Shown piece by piece: positions 1-5,985 of a DNA stretch of 31,167 nt (its first letter is position 1; each line of letters begins with the position of its first letter). The notes under the pieces were generated by a model. That model did no database searches. It worked only from the letters and a program-made list of their open reading frames with translations, and had not been told where the DNA came from. The position numbers were made by a program, and so were the translations under genes. The stretch spans positions 1 through 31,167 of IMG/VR virus record IMGVR_UViG_3300030098_002531. One strand, written 5' to 3'. The DNA is from a virus.

Positions 1-70
1 TGGCTGCTTTCTTAGCAGCAGCTTTGCCTTTGGCGGTGTACGGAAATTTCTTACCCATTACGTTTGGCAT
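1..70 (-). CDS. Small basic phage protein, 3' end cut by window edge
   Basis: The reading frame starts at an ATG whose A is the last base of the upstream TAA (TAATG), so translation is probably coupled to the preceding DUF6321-like gene. A second in-frame ATG lies at 58. The visible part reads MPNV followed by MGKKFPYTAKGKAAAKKAA, rich in Lys and Ala, and runs off the window. I recall similar short openings (MGKKFPYT...) in small conserved proteins of marine phages, but no function is known to me. The real length cannot be judged here. Confidence 0.6.
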   Translation of the reverse strand, partial: MPNVMGKKFPYTAKGKAAAKKAA

Positions 71-366
71 TACGCGGCATCCTTCTTGTTGCGTGCGGAA
101 ATGGCAGCTGCCTTCTTCTTGGCATCTGACTTGGACGAGGCACCCCATGCCCGAAGCGAAAGCAACAAGCGAGTGGGTTTGCCTTTGGAATCACGTTCTG
201 GTCCTCGCATCCCGCCCATACGAGCAAGGAAGCTGGCGCGGCGCGGGTTGTCTCCTGACTTAACAGGAGCCTTGAGTGTGCCGCCTCTATAAGAAGCACG
301 CCCCTTTGCATTCAGTCCGCCCTTGGGGTTCTTGCCTTCTTTACGAGTCCATGCGGGGCTTGCCAT
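70..366 (-). CDS. DUF6321-like small basic protein
   Basis: 98 residues. It opens with ASPAWTRKEGKNPKGGLNAK and continues with RASYRGGTLKAPVKSGDNPRR and GKPTRLLLSLRAWG. This combination matches my memory of the DUF6321 family found in cyanophages and other marine phages. The protein is strongly basic and has no membrane segment or catalytic motif I recognise. Its ATG overlaps the stop of the 363-aa gene (TAATG), and its own stop overlaps the next start, so it sits in a tightly coupled late operon near the packaging genes. A nucleic-acid or head-associated role would be a guess. Confidence 0.75.
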   Translation of the reverse strand: MASPAWTRKEGKNPKGGLNAKGRASYRGGTLKAPVKSGDNPRRASFLARMGGMRGPERDSKGKPTRLLLSLRAWGASSKSDAKKKAAAISARNKKDAA

Positions 367-1457
367 TAGTTTCTCTTAAATCTTTTCGTTACATCGCGTT
401 TAGTTGCTGAGTCAGGGGTTACAAATAAACCGCTGCCACCGCCTCTGGTTCCTGCCAAGCGTCTAGCGCCCCGTTTATCACGTCTTTTTTTTGCGGCTGC
501 TGATTGCTGTTGAATCGTAGGATATTTAGCTTTTTCTTTCAGATGTGAGCGAATAACGGCTGCCCCCATTCCCACAGCACCGGCAGCACCGGCAGTAACA
601 ATTCCTGCCCCTACAGCGTCTGATATTGGATCATTTGCTGTAACGTATTCTGGGAAAGGACTAACAGGTTCAGATGCCGCAGCAGATGGGAAGATTGCTT
701 CCAATGCCATATCAAGCAGCCCCTTGCGCTCACTATCCATCGGGGTAGCAGGGAAGACAGGCGCTATCTCATCATTCTCAAAGAATGCAGGACGCGGTGA
801 CGGGTAAAGATCATCAACCTTGTCTTCATCAGGGATGAATATATCAACATACTGAGCGCCGCCTTCTTCTGGTGCCACTGTGTCTGGCGCAAACTGATTG
901 CCAAGAACGCGCAGGAACGGATACGACCTGCCCATCATACCCTTGTCCTTGTTCAAGGAAGACTGACGCATCGCAGCTTTGAACTGGGTAACAACATCAA
1001 CATTGTTACCAGTGTCCAGCATCACATCCCCGATTTCATCAATGTACTCGCGCACAAAGCTGGGGTTGCTTGAGAAGTCATACTTGTCAGTAATGCGATA
1101 GCCACCCTCTTCACGCTTTATTGAAAAGGTGCCAAGCATCATCTTTATATCGGTGGCAAAGCCCTGATCTTGGAAATCTTTAAAAAAGCTTTGAGTGCCA
1201 AAAAAATCATTGACCAGCCCATAGTCAATCGACCCAGCACGCAGTTTACGAACCCTGCCTATGCTGCCTTGCTTCTGGTATCGATCAATATGCGCCTGTG
1301 TGGTCGCCTCATCTTTATAATAGTGATCGCCAATCTTGCGCAGCACTGCCAGTAACTCAGGCGATACGCTGTCAGCAGTCAACCTGTCCGAGTCCATAAA
1401 CTCAGGAAGCAGGGAGTTGAATGCAGCTTTGAGAAAGACTTTTTGGTAATCGCGCAT
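366..1457 (-). CDS. Phage protein of unknown function, 363 aa
   Basis: The N-terminal half (residues 1-190) looks globular and alpha-helical, with an internal DKYDFSSNP segment. The middle is acidic and Pro-rich. Around residues 285-305 there is a Gly/Ala-rich hydrophobic stretch (VGAGIVTAGAAGAVGMGAAV) that could cross or insert into a membrane. The C-terminus is very basic (KKRRDKRGARR, then KRDVTKRFKRN). I do not recognise the family. It lies between a small membrane protein and the DUF6321-like gene in the late operon. A minor virion or DNA-ejection-associated protein is possible but unproven. No strong ribosome-binding site precedes the ATG at 1457. Confidence 0.7.
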   Translation of the reverse strand: MRDYQKVFLKAAFNSLLPEFMDSDRLTADSVSPELLAVLRKIGDHYYKDEATTQAHIDRYQKQGSIGRVRKLRAGSIDYGLVNDFFGTQSFFKDFQDQGFATDIKMMLGTFSIKREEGGYRITDKYDFSSNPSFVREYIDEIGDVMLDTGNNVDVVTQFKAAMRQSSLNKDKGMMGRSYPFLRVLGNQFAPDTVAPEEGGAQYVDIFIPDEDKVDDLYPSPRPAFFENDEIAPVFPATPMDSERKGLLDMALEAIFPSAAASEPVSPFPEYVTANDPISDAVGAGIVTAGAAGAVGMGAAVIRSHLKEKAKYPTIQQQSAAAKKRRDKRGARRLAGTRGGGSGLFVTPDSATKRDVTKRFKRN

Positions 1458-1489
1458 GGCAGCAATATCGCTGACAAATTATTTATGCA

Positions 1490-1663
1490 TCAACGCACAA
1501 ATCTCGCATGTACCCACATAGCAAAGAACAACAGGATAAGAAGCGGTTGCAGCACAACAAATAATATTAGGTTCCAAGCCTCATAAGATATGCCTGTGCT
1601 TGCTTCCATAGCCAAGATCACATCAACACACCACAGGAACCAGTAATTCACAAACTCAGTCAT
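1490..1663 (-). CDS. Small integral membrane protein, 57 aa
   Basis: A short unlisted frame translating MTEFVNYWFLWCVDVILAME then a mostly hydrophobic second half (residues 31-50 include LILFVVLQPLLILLFFAMW). It probably has one or two membrane segments, ending in the basic tail VHARFVR. The ATG has an excellent ribosome-binding site (GGAGGTGACA). It is also the first gene behind a promoter whose -10 lies in an operator palindrome (1680-1693). These signals argue for a real gene. It is the first gene after small terminase in the late direction. A holin-like or superinfection-exclusion role is possible but nothing in the sequence decides it. Confidence 0.7.
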   Translation of the reverse strand: MTEFVNYWFLWCVDVILAMEASTGISYEAWNLILFVVLQPLLILLFFAMWVHARFVR

Positions 1664-1679
1664 TGTCACCTCCAGTCTG

Positions 1680-1712
1680 CTGCATTATTGCAGTACGGAC
1701 CTTGAGGGTCAA
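1680..1712 (-). promoter_or_regulatory. Late promoter with -10 inside an operator palindrome
   Basis: On the - strand, TTGACC (1712-1707), a 17-bp spacer and AATAAT (1689-1684) form a good sigma70-type promoter. The -10 box lies inside the palindrome CTGCATTATTGCAG (1680-1693, + strand), the same sequence found in the repressor/cro region. Repressor binding here would occlude the promoter. The next gene downstream is the 57-aa membrane protein, followed by the 363-aa gene and DUF6321. Confidence 0.7.
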
Positions 1713-1746
1713 TAATGTTTGTTGGGGACCTGTTGCATAGTACTCG

Positions 1747-1770
1747 CCCCGGTTTTTCCCCCCACCCCCC
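1747..1770 (-). other. G-rich tract downstream of small terminase
   Basis: The - strand carries G6-T-G6 followed by A5CC and G4. It could form a G-quadruplex on the - strand or its RNA. It lies in the short gap after the small terminase gene. A second double G7 tract lies just before that gene. Confidence 0.4.
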
Positions 1771-1797
1771 TTACTTAGTACAGCTGCACCGTTCGCA

Positions 1798-1811
1798 CAG
1801 ACTTTCGTCTG
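1798..1811 (-). other. GNRA-tetraloop hairpin after small terminase
   Basis: On the - strand CAGAC-GAAA-GTCTG forms a 5-bp stem with a GAAA tetraloop, six bases after the small terminase stop. No U-run follows, so it is not a classical terminator. It may be an mRNA 3'-end or processing element. Confidence 0.4.
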
Positions 1812-1816
1812 CACTC

Positions 1817-2179
1817 TCAGCCTAAGTCGATACTCACCGAGATCTCACCAGCATGGAGATGCATCGTCCTATCCACAGCCTTGAAGCCAGCCCTGTCCAG
1901 TATATCTTTGGACGCCTCAAGCTGAACGTACTCAGACTTTGCACCTTGCGCTAACTGTAATACCTTCGCCGCTGCAAATGTAGCGTTCATGCCTAACGTC
2001 TCAGTCACTCTCTGCATCATGTACGCCTGCACATGCTGTGTCTTCAAAGCCTTGCTGGCACTCACTCTGCCCGCTTCGCCCTTCGCATATCCTGCCGTTT
2101 GTGCTGCTTCCTTGATACTACAACCAGTTGCTACCAGAGTATCAACCAACACAGTCTGTTTATCTGTTAGTCTTTGCAT
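1817..2179 (-). CDS. terS: Terminase small subunit
   Basis: 120 residues from the chosen ATG (2179). The opening MQRLTDKQTVLVDTLVATGC, then IKEAAQTAGYA and a basic helix, is the usual layout of Terminase_2-type small terminases: the LTxKQ..FV.....G motif followed by a helix-turn-helix that binds the packaging site. The central part (ALKTQHVQAYMMQRVTETLG) matches the helical oligomerisation region. The frame stays open upstream to 2341, but that extension runs through strong hairpins and is rich in Cys and unlikely residues, so I exclude it. No large terminase is in the window. It would be expected beyond the right edge, upstream of the portal. The Shine-Dalgarno is weak; G7 tracts lie just upstream. 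Confidence 0.75.
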   Translation of the reverse strand: MQRLTDKQTVLVDTLVATGCSIKEAAQTAGYAKGEAGRVSASKALKTQHVQAYMMQRVTETLGMNATFAAAKVLQLAQGAKSEYVQLEASKDILDRAGFKAVDRTMHLHAGEISVSIDLG

Positions 2180-2192
2180 GTTCGGAAAGAAA

Positions 2193-2212
2193 CCCCCCCT
2201 GTAATCCCCCCC
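2193..2212 (-). other. Double G7 tract upstream of small terminase
   Basis: On the + strand C7-TGTAAT-C7, so G7-ATTACA-G7 on the coding strand, ending 13 bases before the terS ATG. Each G7 run can supply two GGG tracts, so a four-tract quadruplex is possible in the mRNA leader. Confidence 0.45.
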
Positions 2213-2252
2213 TTTATCCAGCCCGATTGCACCCTTCGTCAACGCACAAAAC

Positions 2253-2365
2253 TGCGCTTCGCACTGTTGTGTATTGCAGCACGACACACCCCATTCGATG
2301 GGGTATGTCGCACTCCTCGATGCGCCGAGTCGACTCAGCAAAACCGTCTAGTTGCGCTTCGCACT
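2253..2365. repeat. 13-bp direct repeat 100 bp apart
   Basis: TGCGCTTCGCACT occurs at 2253-2265 and again at 2353-2365, exactly 100 bp apart. Each copy can form a small hairpin (TGCG-CTT-CGCA). Both lie in the gene-free divergence zone upstream of small terminase. Confidence 0.6.
2282..2310 (-). ncRNA. Strong hairpin, 13-bp stem (leader or ncRNA element)
   Basis: CGACACACCCCAT (2282-2294), loop TCG, and ATGGGGTATGTCG (2298-2310) pair over 13 positions. The single mismatch on + (C/A) becomes a G-U wobble on the - strand, which hints that the - strand RNA is the functional one. It lies in the untranslated stretch upstream of small terminase. Confidence 0.5.
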
Positions 2366-2490
2366 TTTTATTTGTTTTGCCTGTTCGTCGCCGTGCTTAC
2401 TCGGCTTCCTTACTGTCACAACCACGCTCGCCGCTTGGGCACACAACAATACACCACACATGCCTGAGTCGGACGTATCGACCCGCCCAA

Positions 2491-2539
2491 GGGTGAAGGC
2501 GCAACAGGGCAGCCCAGCTGCCCAGTTACACCTTCATCC
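2491..2539. ncRNA. Very long hairpin, 22-position stem
   Basis: Positions 2491-2512 pair with 2518-2539 around a 5-base loop (CCCAG). On the - strand the two + strand C/A mismatches become G-U pairs, leaving a U-U and a C-A mismatch. It is the most stable structure in the gene-free block. It may belong to a noncoding RNA, a packaging or recognition site, or a long leader of the late operon. Confidence 0.5.
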
Positions 2540-2575
2540 GCGCCATACCGCGGCTGTCCCCGTCTTTCTACAGTT

Positions 2576-2665
2576 GGCGCGGACGGCCAGACGCACGTTG
2601 CGCGTCTCGCATGGTCAAGTGCAAACCCACTTGGCGGGTTTGCCCTTGAGTCGTCCGTCTACGCC
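2576..2665. ncRNA. Three-way-junction RNA candidate
   Basis: Outer stems GGCG (2576-2579)/CGCC (2662-2665) and CGGACG (2580-2585)/CGTCCG (2652-2657) enclose two arms. The first is AGACGC (2589-2594)/GCGTCT (2602-2607). The second is a 13-bp stem with one mismatch (2615-2628 with 2636-2649, 7-base loop). A nested design like this is unlikely by chance in 90 bases. No protein frame in it looks convincing. Strand and function are unknown. Confidence 0.45.
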
Positions 2666-2683
2666 TCAGCCAATCTGAGCATT

Positions 2684-2703
2684 GTTGGTCTGATCAGATC
2701 AAC
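2684..2703. promoter_or_regulatory. 20-bp near-perfect palindrome before the leftmost + gene
   Basis: GTTGGTCTGATCAGATCAAC is palindromic apart from one mismatched pair, centred on TGATCA. It ends 38 bases before the ATG at 2742. It differs from the CTGCA-type operator, so it could be the target of a second regulator or a replication-initiator site. Confidence 0.45.
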
Positions 2704-2741
2704 ACAAACACAGTAACAGCTAGACAAACAGGAGTTACCTC

Positions 2742-3290
2742 ATGGCTGATTCAAACATCACTGAAACCATCGTTGACCTCTTCATTGACAACTACAACGT
2801 AGAAGCACTCGACGACGACAAGTTCCGCCACATCAACGGCGACCAAGGCTTGCCAAACCCACGCTTCAACATGGGCGTCAAGTACGAGCTTGGTGGGCTG
2901 ACAGACAGCGCCGCCTACTCACTCGGACAAAAGCGCGACTGGCTCGACAGGGTAGAAACCACCCAGCAGGCAGAGCTTGAAGCCAACGGCAACGAATCCA
3001 CCAAGTTCCAGCGGCTATCGATGGACTTGGTTAAAGCGGAAGCTGCATTCGAGAATGCACAAACGTTCTACCAAGTATTCGTTGATCTCTACAACGCACT
3101 GACAGGTGACATCTGGTGCGGTGGACACGCTGAAGAAGACTACGGACGCCGCTGGTGGGCAGAGAAAAAGGAAGCAATGCGTACTCCTACTAACGCCTAT
3201 GTTGCACCAACCAAGAAGGCTATCGCATCCAAGAAGGAGATGCTCAAGCAACGGGCACGCGATGCACAGACAGCAGCCGCTGTAGGCTAA
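2742..3290 (+). CDS. Conserved-looking phage protein of unknown function, 182 aa
   Basis: Starts MADSNITETIVDLFIDNYNV behind a GGAG ribosome-binding site 9 bases upstream. It is a soluble, acidic-to-neutral protein, mostly helical. A Trp-rich patch (GDIWCGGHAEEDYGRRWWAEK) lies around residues 120-140 and the tail is Lys/Ala-rich. I do not recognise a family. It is a single-gene unit, followed at once by a strong intrinsic terminator and preceded by the structured divergence zone and a 20-bp palindrome. It may therefore be expressed on its own, possibly early or in the lysogen. Function unknown. Confidence 0.75.
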   Translation: MADSNITETIVDLFIDNYNVEALDDDKFRHINGDQGLPNPRFNMGVKYELGGLTDSAAYSLGQKRDWLDRVETTQQAELEANGNESTKFQRLSMDLVKAEAAFENAQTFYQVFVDLYNALTGDIWCGGHAEEDYGRRWWAEKKEAMRTPTNAYVAPTKKAIASKKEMLKQRARDAQTAAAVG

Positions 3291-3298
3291 TCACCCCC

Positions 3299-3342
3299 GG
3301 TGGGGCTGGTACATACACTAGCCCCACCATCTTCTTTTTTTT
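3299..3342 (+). terminator. Strong rho-independent terminator
   Basis: GGTGGGGCT (3299-3307) pairs perfectly with AGCCCCACC (3320-3328) around a 12-base loop, followed by ATCTTC and eight T. It lies 8 bases after the stop of the 182-aa gene, a textbook position. Confidence 0.9.
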
Positions 3343-3566
3343 GTTGCCTCATCGCTAGCGACATCTACCCAGCCCCCGCTACGCCCCGGCTGGACCCCCC
3401 ACCCATTCAGAGGCTAACCACCACCACATCGCCCTTGCCCCCCGGAGTTGGTGCAACCCTGTTGGTGACTCGTTTCGTGGCTGGTGACGGACTCATCAAA
3501 CGCATTTCATTGTGCGTTTTGTCGCTCAAACTTTTGTGCTGCGTTCTGATCTCAAGGAGATTGAAA
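3343..3566 (+). other. Gene-free leader region before the DUF932 operon
   Basis: C-rich sequence with no convincing frame and no promoter I can name with confidence. A small hairpin AAACGCA (3498-3504)/TGCGTTT (3513-3519) followed by TTTG lies about 50 bases before the next ATG. It could be a weak terminator or leader structure. No CTGCA-type operator is present. Confidence 0.4.
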
Positions 3567-3788
3567 ATGCTGATACTTCACAACTTCGCACGGCGTGAGA
3601 TCTACGATTACACAATGGATGCTCTGGCAACCCACTTGGATGCCATCATTGCCGCTCATCACAACAACCCTAATGGGGATGATATGCAGCGGTATCGCCG
3701 GGTACATGATCTATGTGTCCACTATATCAACGAACAGTTAGGCAACCCACTCAAACACAAGGAGGTCAATCCATGGACGGAACAGTAA
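3567..3788 (+). CDS. Small phage protein of unknown function, 73 aa
   Basis: Start chosen at ATG 3567 because of the AAGGAG ribosome-binding site; the frame is open further upstream but without signals. The sequence is MLILHNFARREIYDYTMDAL, then helical with several His and Asn residues, ending KHKEVNPWTEQ. No domain recognised. It overlaps the DUF932 gene by 16 bases, so the two are probably co-translated. The small helical form would suit an accessory or regulatory partner, but this is a guess. Confidence 0.65.
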   Translation: MLILHNFARREIYDYTMDALATHLDAIIAAHHNNPNGDDMQRYRRVHDLCVHYINEQLGNPLKHKEVNPWTEQ

Positions 3789-4615
3789 TCAAGGACTATG
3801 AGTTCCCCGTCGAAATGGTTCCAATGCAGGCTATCTGCGATGGACAAACAATCAATGTCCCAACCAACCTACAGCGTGCCGTCGTGCGCACTGACACCAA
3901 TGAAGTACTTGGTACACACGGCTCCAAGTACAGCATCAAAACGCACAGTAGCGTTGTCGATGAAGTATTACATGCAGTTGAAGCTGCCAATCTGTCACAG
4001 GATTGGGATCACAAAATTGAAACGTTTGCCAATGGCGCACAGATGCGTGGCACCATCCGCTTCAATGATCTGGTAATAGAGCCAGCCATGGATGATTATG
4101 TCCGCTTCGATGTACGCTATTGGAACAGCTATGACGGCAGCTGGTCTATTCAGATTGTCGGTGAAGGGATACGACAGTGGTGTCTCAATGGCTGCACCAC
4201 AGCAGACTCCGTATCAAAGACATTCAAGAAGCATACCTCTGGCGTGAACATCAAGCAGGAAGCAGGCAAACTGCAAACTGCATTGGATATGTTCTTCAAG
4301 CAGAAGGATGTCTGGCAGCAATACATGTCGATTGGTGTGTCTGATAACTGTGTAACTGCACTGTTTGAGGAGACACTTGCCAGCTACCCCGGCCGGTATG
4401 AAGGCCGCATCAACCACAAGCAAATGGAAGTTCTTGTACGCAAGTGGGATGATGAGAAGCAATTCCTGGGCCGCAACTTATGGGCTGCATACAACACAGC
4501 TACTTGGTGGGCATCACATCCTGATGCAGCCAAGCCACAGAATGTAGAGCGTCAGCGCAGTAACCAAGTTGCTGCAATGCTTCGCTCATCTGCGTGGAGA
4601 GCCTTAACCCAGTAG
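3773..4615 (+). CDS. DUF932 family protein
   Basis: 280 residues from ATG 3773, which has a perfect AAGGAGG site. Typical DUF932 features are visible: an early VPTNLQRAVVRTDTNEVLGT segment, SKYSIKTHSSVVDEVLHAVE, a middle domain (GSWSIQIVGEGIRQWCLNGC), and a helical C-terminus with WAAYNTATWWASH. DUF932 proteins (Pfam PF06067) are common in phages and plasmids. Their biochemical role is not established, although links to DNA replication or recombination have been suggested. This is full length. The last codons form the 5' arm of a 12-bp inverted repeat that continues beyond the stop. Confidence 0.85.
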   Translation: MDGTVIKDYEFPVEMVPMQAICDGQTINVPTNLQRAVVRTDTNEVLGTHGSKYSIKTHSSVVDEVLHAVEAANLSQDWDHKIETFANGAQMRGTIRFNDLVIEPAMDDYVRFDVRYWNSYDGSWSIQIVGEGIRQWCLNGCTTADSVSKTFKKHTSGVNIKQEAGKLQTALDMFFKQKDVWQQYMSIGVSDNCVTALFEETLASYPGRYEGRINHKQMEVLVRKWDDEKQFLGRNLWAAYNTATWWASHPDAAKPQNVERQRSNQVAAMLRSSAWRALTQ

Positions 4616-4728
4616 ATGCTCCTCGTCGGGGGGCAGGGGCCTCGTAAGTTGTGCTGCGACTGCAATCGTTAACCGTCTTTCTACTGGGTTAGAGGACTGA
4701 CGGAAGTTCAACTCCCCTGCATCTTTTT
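4605..4728 (+). ncRNA. Structured RNA candidate / attenuator after DUF932
   Basis: TAACCCAGTAGA (4605-4616) is perfectly complementary to TCTACTGGGTTA (4680-4691). GCAGGGG (4633-4639) pairs with CCCCTGC (4714-4720), which is followed by ATCTTTTT. The two long stems interleave, so they form a pseudoknot or are mutually exclusive. A further stem CCGTC (4673-4677)/GACGG (4699-4703) encloses the 3' arm of the first repeat. The T-run makes the second stem a terminator-like element before the next gene. I tried to read it as a tRNA and it does not fit. Confidence 0.45.
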
Positions 4729-4744
4729 AAAACTGGAGGTCATC

Positions 4745-5047
4745 ATGACAGTAACTGTACTTACTGCCGCTGCAAACGGCATTACTATCCAACGTCAGGT
4801 GTATCAAAACAGCACCACCATCAAGCTGGTCATCAAGTTACAGGCTGGCGGTGAGCATACTGTATTGATCAACGATTCTAATGGCGACCCGTACATCCAA
4901 GAACTAACTGCCGCAGCATACCCACTGAATGCTGATGCTGGCTGCGACAATGAATTTGTGCGTTGTCGTTATCCTTTGTTCCGCCCTCAGATAACTGACG
5001 AAGAGATCTGGGAGATGAACAAGGAAACAGAGCAGCTCTATGCCTAG
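4745..5047 (+). CDS. Small phage protein of unknown function, 100 aa
   Basis: ATG 4745 follows a strong ACTGGAGGTCATC ribosome-binding site. The sequence begins MTVTVLTAAANGITIQRQVY and looks beta-rich in its first half (TTIKLVIKLQAGGEHTVLIN). The C-terminal part is acidic and contains two Cys (GCDNEFVRCRYP). No family recognised. It lies directly downstream of the structured RNA element, so its expression may be what that element controls. It overlaps the next small gene by 8 bases. Confidence 0.65.
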   Translation: MTVTVLTAAANGITIQRQVYQNSTTIKLVIKLQAGGEHTVLINDSNGDPYIQELTAAAYPLNADAGCDNEFVRCRYPLFRPQITDEEIWEMNKETEQLYA

Positions 5048-5216
5048 ATATGATATCACCGTAACGTATGAGTATCATGTTAATCAGATCAATGCAGCTG
5101 ATGAGCAACATGCGCGTGACATTGCATTGTTATTCGCTAAGGAACCATCAAGCAAGCCATCAGAGATCTGGGAACAAGTGCATCACGTTGATGAAGCGAT
5201 GCCATACAAAGACTAA
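5040..5216 (+). CDS. Small phage protein of unknown function, 58 aa
   Basis: Too short for most ORF callers. Reads MPRYDITVTYEYHVNQINAA then DEQHARDIALLFAKEP and ends DEAMPYKD. The ATG overlaps the end of the preceding gene by 8 bases, so translational coupling is likely. The beta-then-helix pattern with 'ADEQHARDIA' resembles small phage proteins in which an amphipathic beta sheet is followed by a helix, but I cannot name the family. It is followed by a bidirectional terminator, so it is the last gene of the DUF932 operon. Confidence 0.6.
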   Translation: MPRYDITVTYEYHVNQINAADEQHARDIALLFAKEPSSKPSEIWEQVHHVDEAMPYKD

Positions 5217-5217
5217 A

Positions 5218-5255
5218 CAATAAGAAGCAGGGCGATTAGTCCTGCTTACTTATTG
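5218..5255. terminator. Bidirectional terminator between DUF932 operon and repressor
   Basis: CAATAAG-AAGCAGG (5218-5231) pairs with CCTGCTT-A-CTTATTG (5241-5255) around a 9-base loop, with one bulged A. The A/T-rich lower stem gives a T-rich exit in both directions. It sits between two convergent genes. Confidence 0.7.
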
Positions 5256-5281
5256 ATTTAGCCCCGGCAAACGCATCATGT

Positions 5282-5881
5282 CTAGCGGCACTCGCATGAT
5301 GAAGCCAGATCTAATTTATTTTTATTGTAATGATTTATAGCTTGAACAACTTTACCAATCAGTTTGACATCACTCATTTTTGGTGGGTCATGCTGAAATC
5401 CCCAATCAGTTGGCTTAAATACAATATGTTTATCAACAACTTGCCCAACTAAAATACCAAACTCTTCATCTTCAAAAGCTACTACATCACCATGAATAAT
5501 CTTTGCATCAACATCTACAATGATTGTTGTGAAAGCCATTATTCCGCCAGCACCAAACCCAGTCCACATTCCTAGCCTATACGCTTCTACCCTGCCCAAT
5601 TTTGGGTCAACAACCATATCGACTACAGCACCACTCGCATCTTTTACCGGGAGCCTATCGCCCTCGGCTGGGTTAATAATGCCCGGCTGCGTTCCAACTA
5701 CTTTTGAAAGCTTGGAGATGGTGCGCAATGACGGAATGAACTTGGTATCAGAATTCAAGAACCTCGTGATGTTGGTTGGAGATGTACCAGCTTTGGTTGC
5801 CCACTCATTAGCAGACAGACCTTTTTCTTTCATAGTTTGCCTAAGCCACACACGGATGGCTCTACGCTCGCTTTCAACCAC
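5282..5881 (-). CDS. CI-like phage repressor (HTH plus S24-like C-terminal domain)
   Basis: 199 residues starting at GTG 5881, with GGGAGA 8 bases upstream. An upstream ATG is closed by a stop after seven codons. Residues 10-60 hold an XRE-type helix-turn-helix (MKEKGLSANEWATKAGTSPT, NITRFLN). The C-terminal part (HGDVVAFEDEEFGILVGQVV, then HIVFKPTDW and KLIGKVVQA) follows the LexA/CI S24 fold. However, the Ser-Met dyad normally found before 'GDxV' is not visible, while a Lys (VFKPTD) is. The protein may therefore not self-cleave. It faces a Cro-like gene across a 132-bp gap containing three operator palindromes, so it is very probably the lysogeny repressor and is self-regulated. Confidence 0.85.
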   Translation of the reverse strand: MVESERRAIRVWLRQTMKEKGLSANEWATKAGTSPTNITRFLNSDTKFIPSLRTISKLSKVVGTQPGIINPAEGDRLPVKDASGAVVDMVVDPKLGRVEAYRLGMWTGFGAGGIMAFTTIIVDVDAKIIHGDVVAFEDEEFGILVGQVVDKHIVFKPTDWGFQHDPPKMSDVKLIGKVVQAINHYNKNKLDLASSCECR

Positions 5882-5901
5882 TGACCAGATCTCCCATAGT
5901 C

Positions 5902-5915
5902 CTGCAAGATTGCAG
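5902..5915. promoter_or_regulatory. Operator site in the repressor leader
   Basis: CTGCAAGATTGCAG, perfect arms CTGCA/TGCAG. It lies in the untranslated leader of the repressor gene, 44 bp from the middle site. Binding here would limit repressor synthesis (autoregulation). Confidence 0.75.
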
Positions 5916-5945
5916 AAACTACTCTGATTGCGACCAAATGCTTAC

Positions 5946-5959
5946 AAGCATTAGTGCAG
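5946..5959. promoter_or_regulatory. Middle operator site
   Basis: AAGCATTAGTGCAG: right arm perfect, left arm with two mismatches. It overlaps the -10 box of the leftward repressor promoter and is 42 bp from the cro-side site. Confidence 0.7.
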
Positions 5960-5985
5960 TATAAATATGAGGATAATTATTGCAA
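5958..5985 (-). promoter_or_regulatory. Repressor promoter (leftward)
   Basis: TTGCAA (5985-5980), 16-bp spacer, TATACT (5963-5958) on the - strand. The -35 hexamer is itself palindromic and is shared with the divergent rightward promoter. Confidence 0.65.

Noticed and set aside
2180-2341. 54-residue N-terminal extension of the small terminase
   Set aside because: The extension contains a 13-bp hairpin, a direct-repeat copy and G7 runs, and the family motif LTDKQ begins right after the ATG at 2179.
2128-2678. Three overlapping + strand ORFs (122, 97 and 108 aa)
   Set aside because: They cross strong hairpins, overlap each other in different frames, are Cys/His/Arg-rich without domain pattern, and have no ribosome-binding sites.
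3044-3059. Perfect palindrome TGCATTCGAGAATGCA
   Set aside because: It lies inside the 182-aa gene, and the arm spacing and centre do not match the operator. It is probably a chance result of codons.
4617-4728. A tRNA or tRNA-like gene after DUF932
   Set aside because: The apparent T-arm (GTTCAACTC) cannot form a 5-bp stem, there is no proper anticodon arm and no CCA. The stems fit an attenuator-like fold better.
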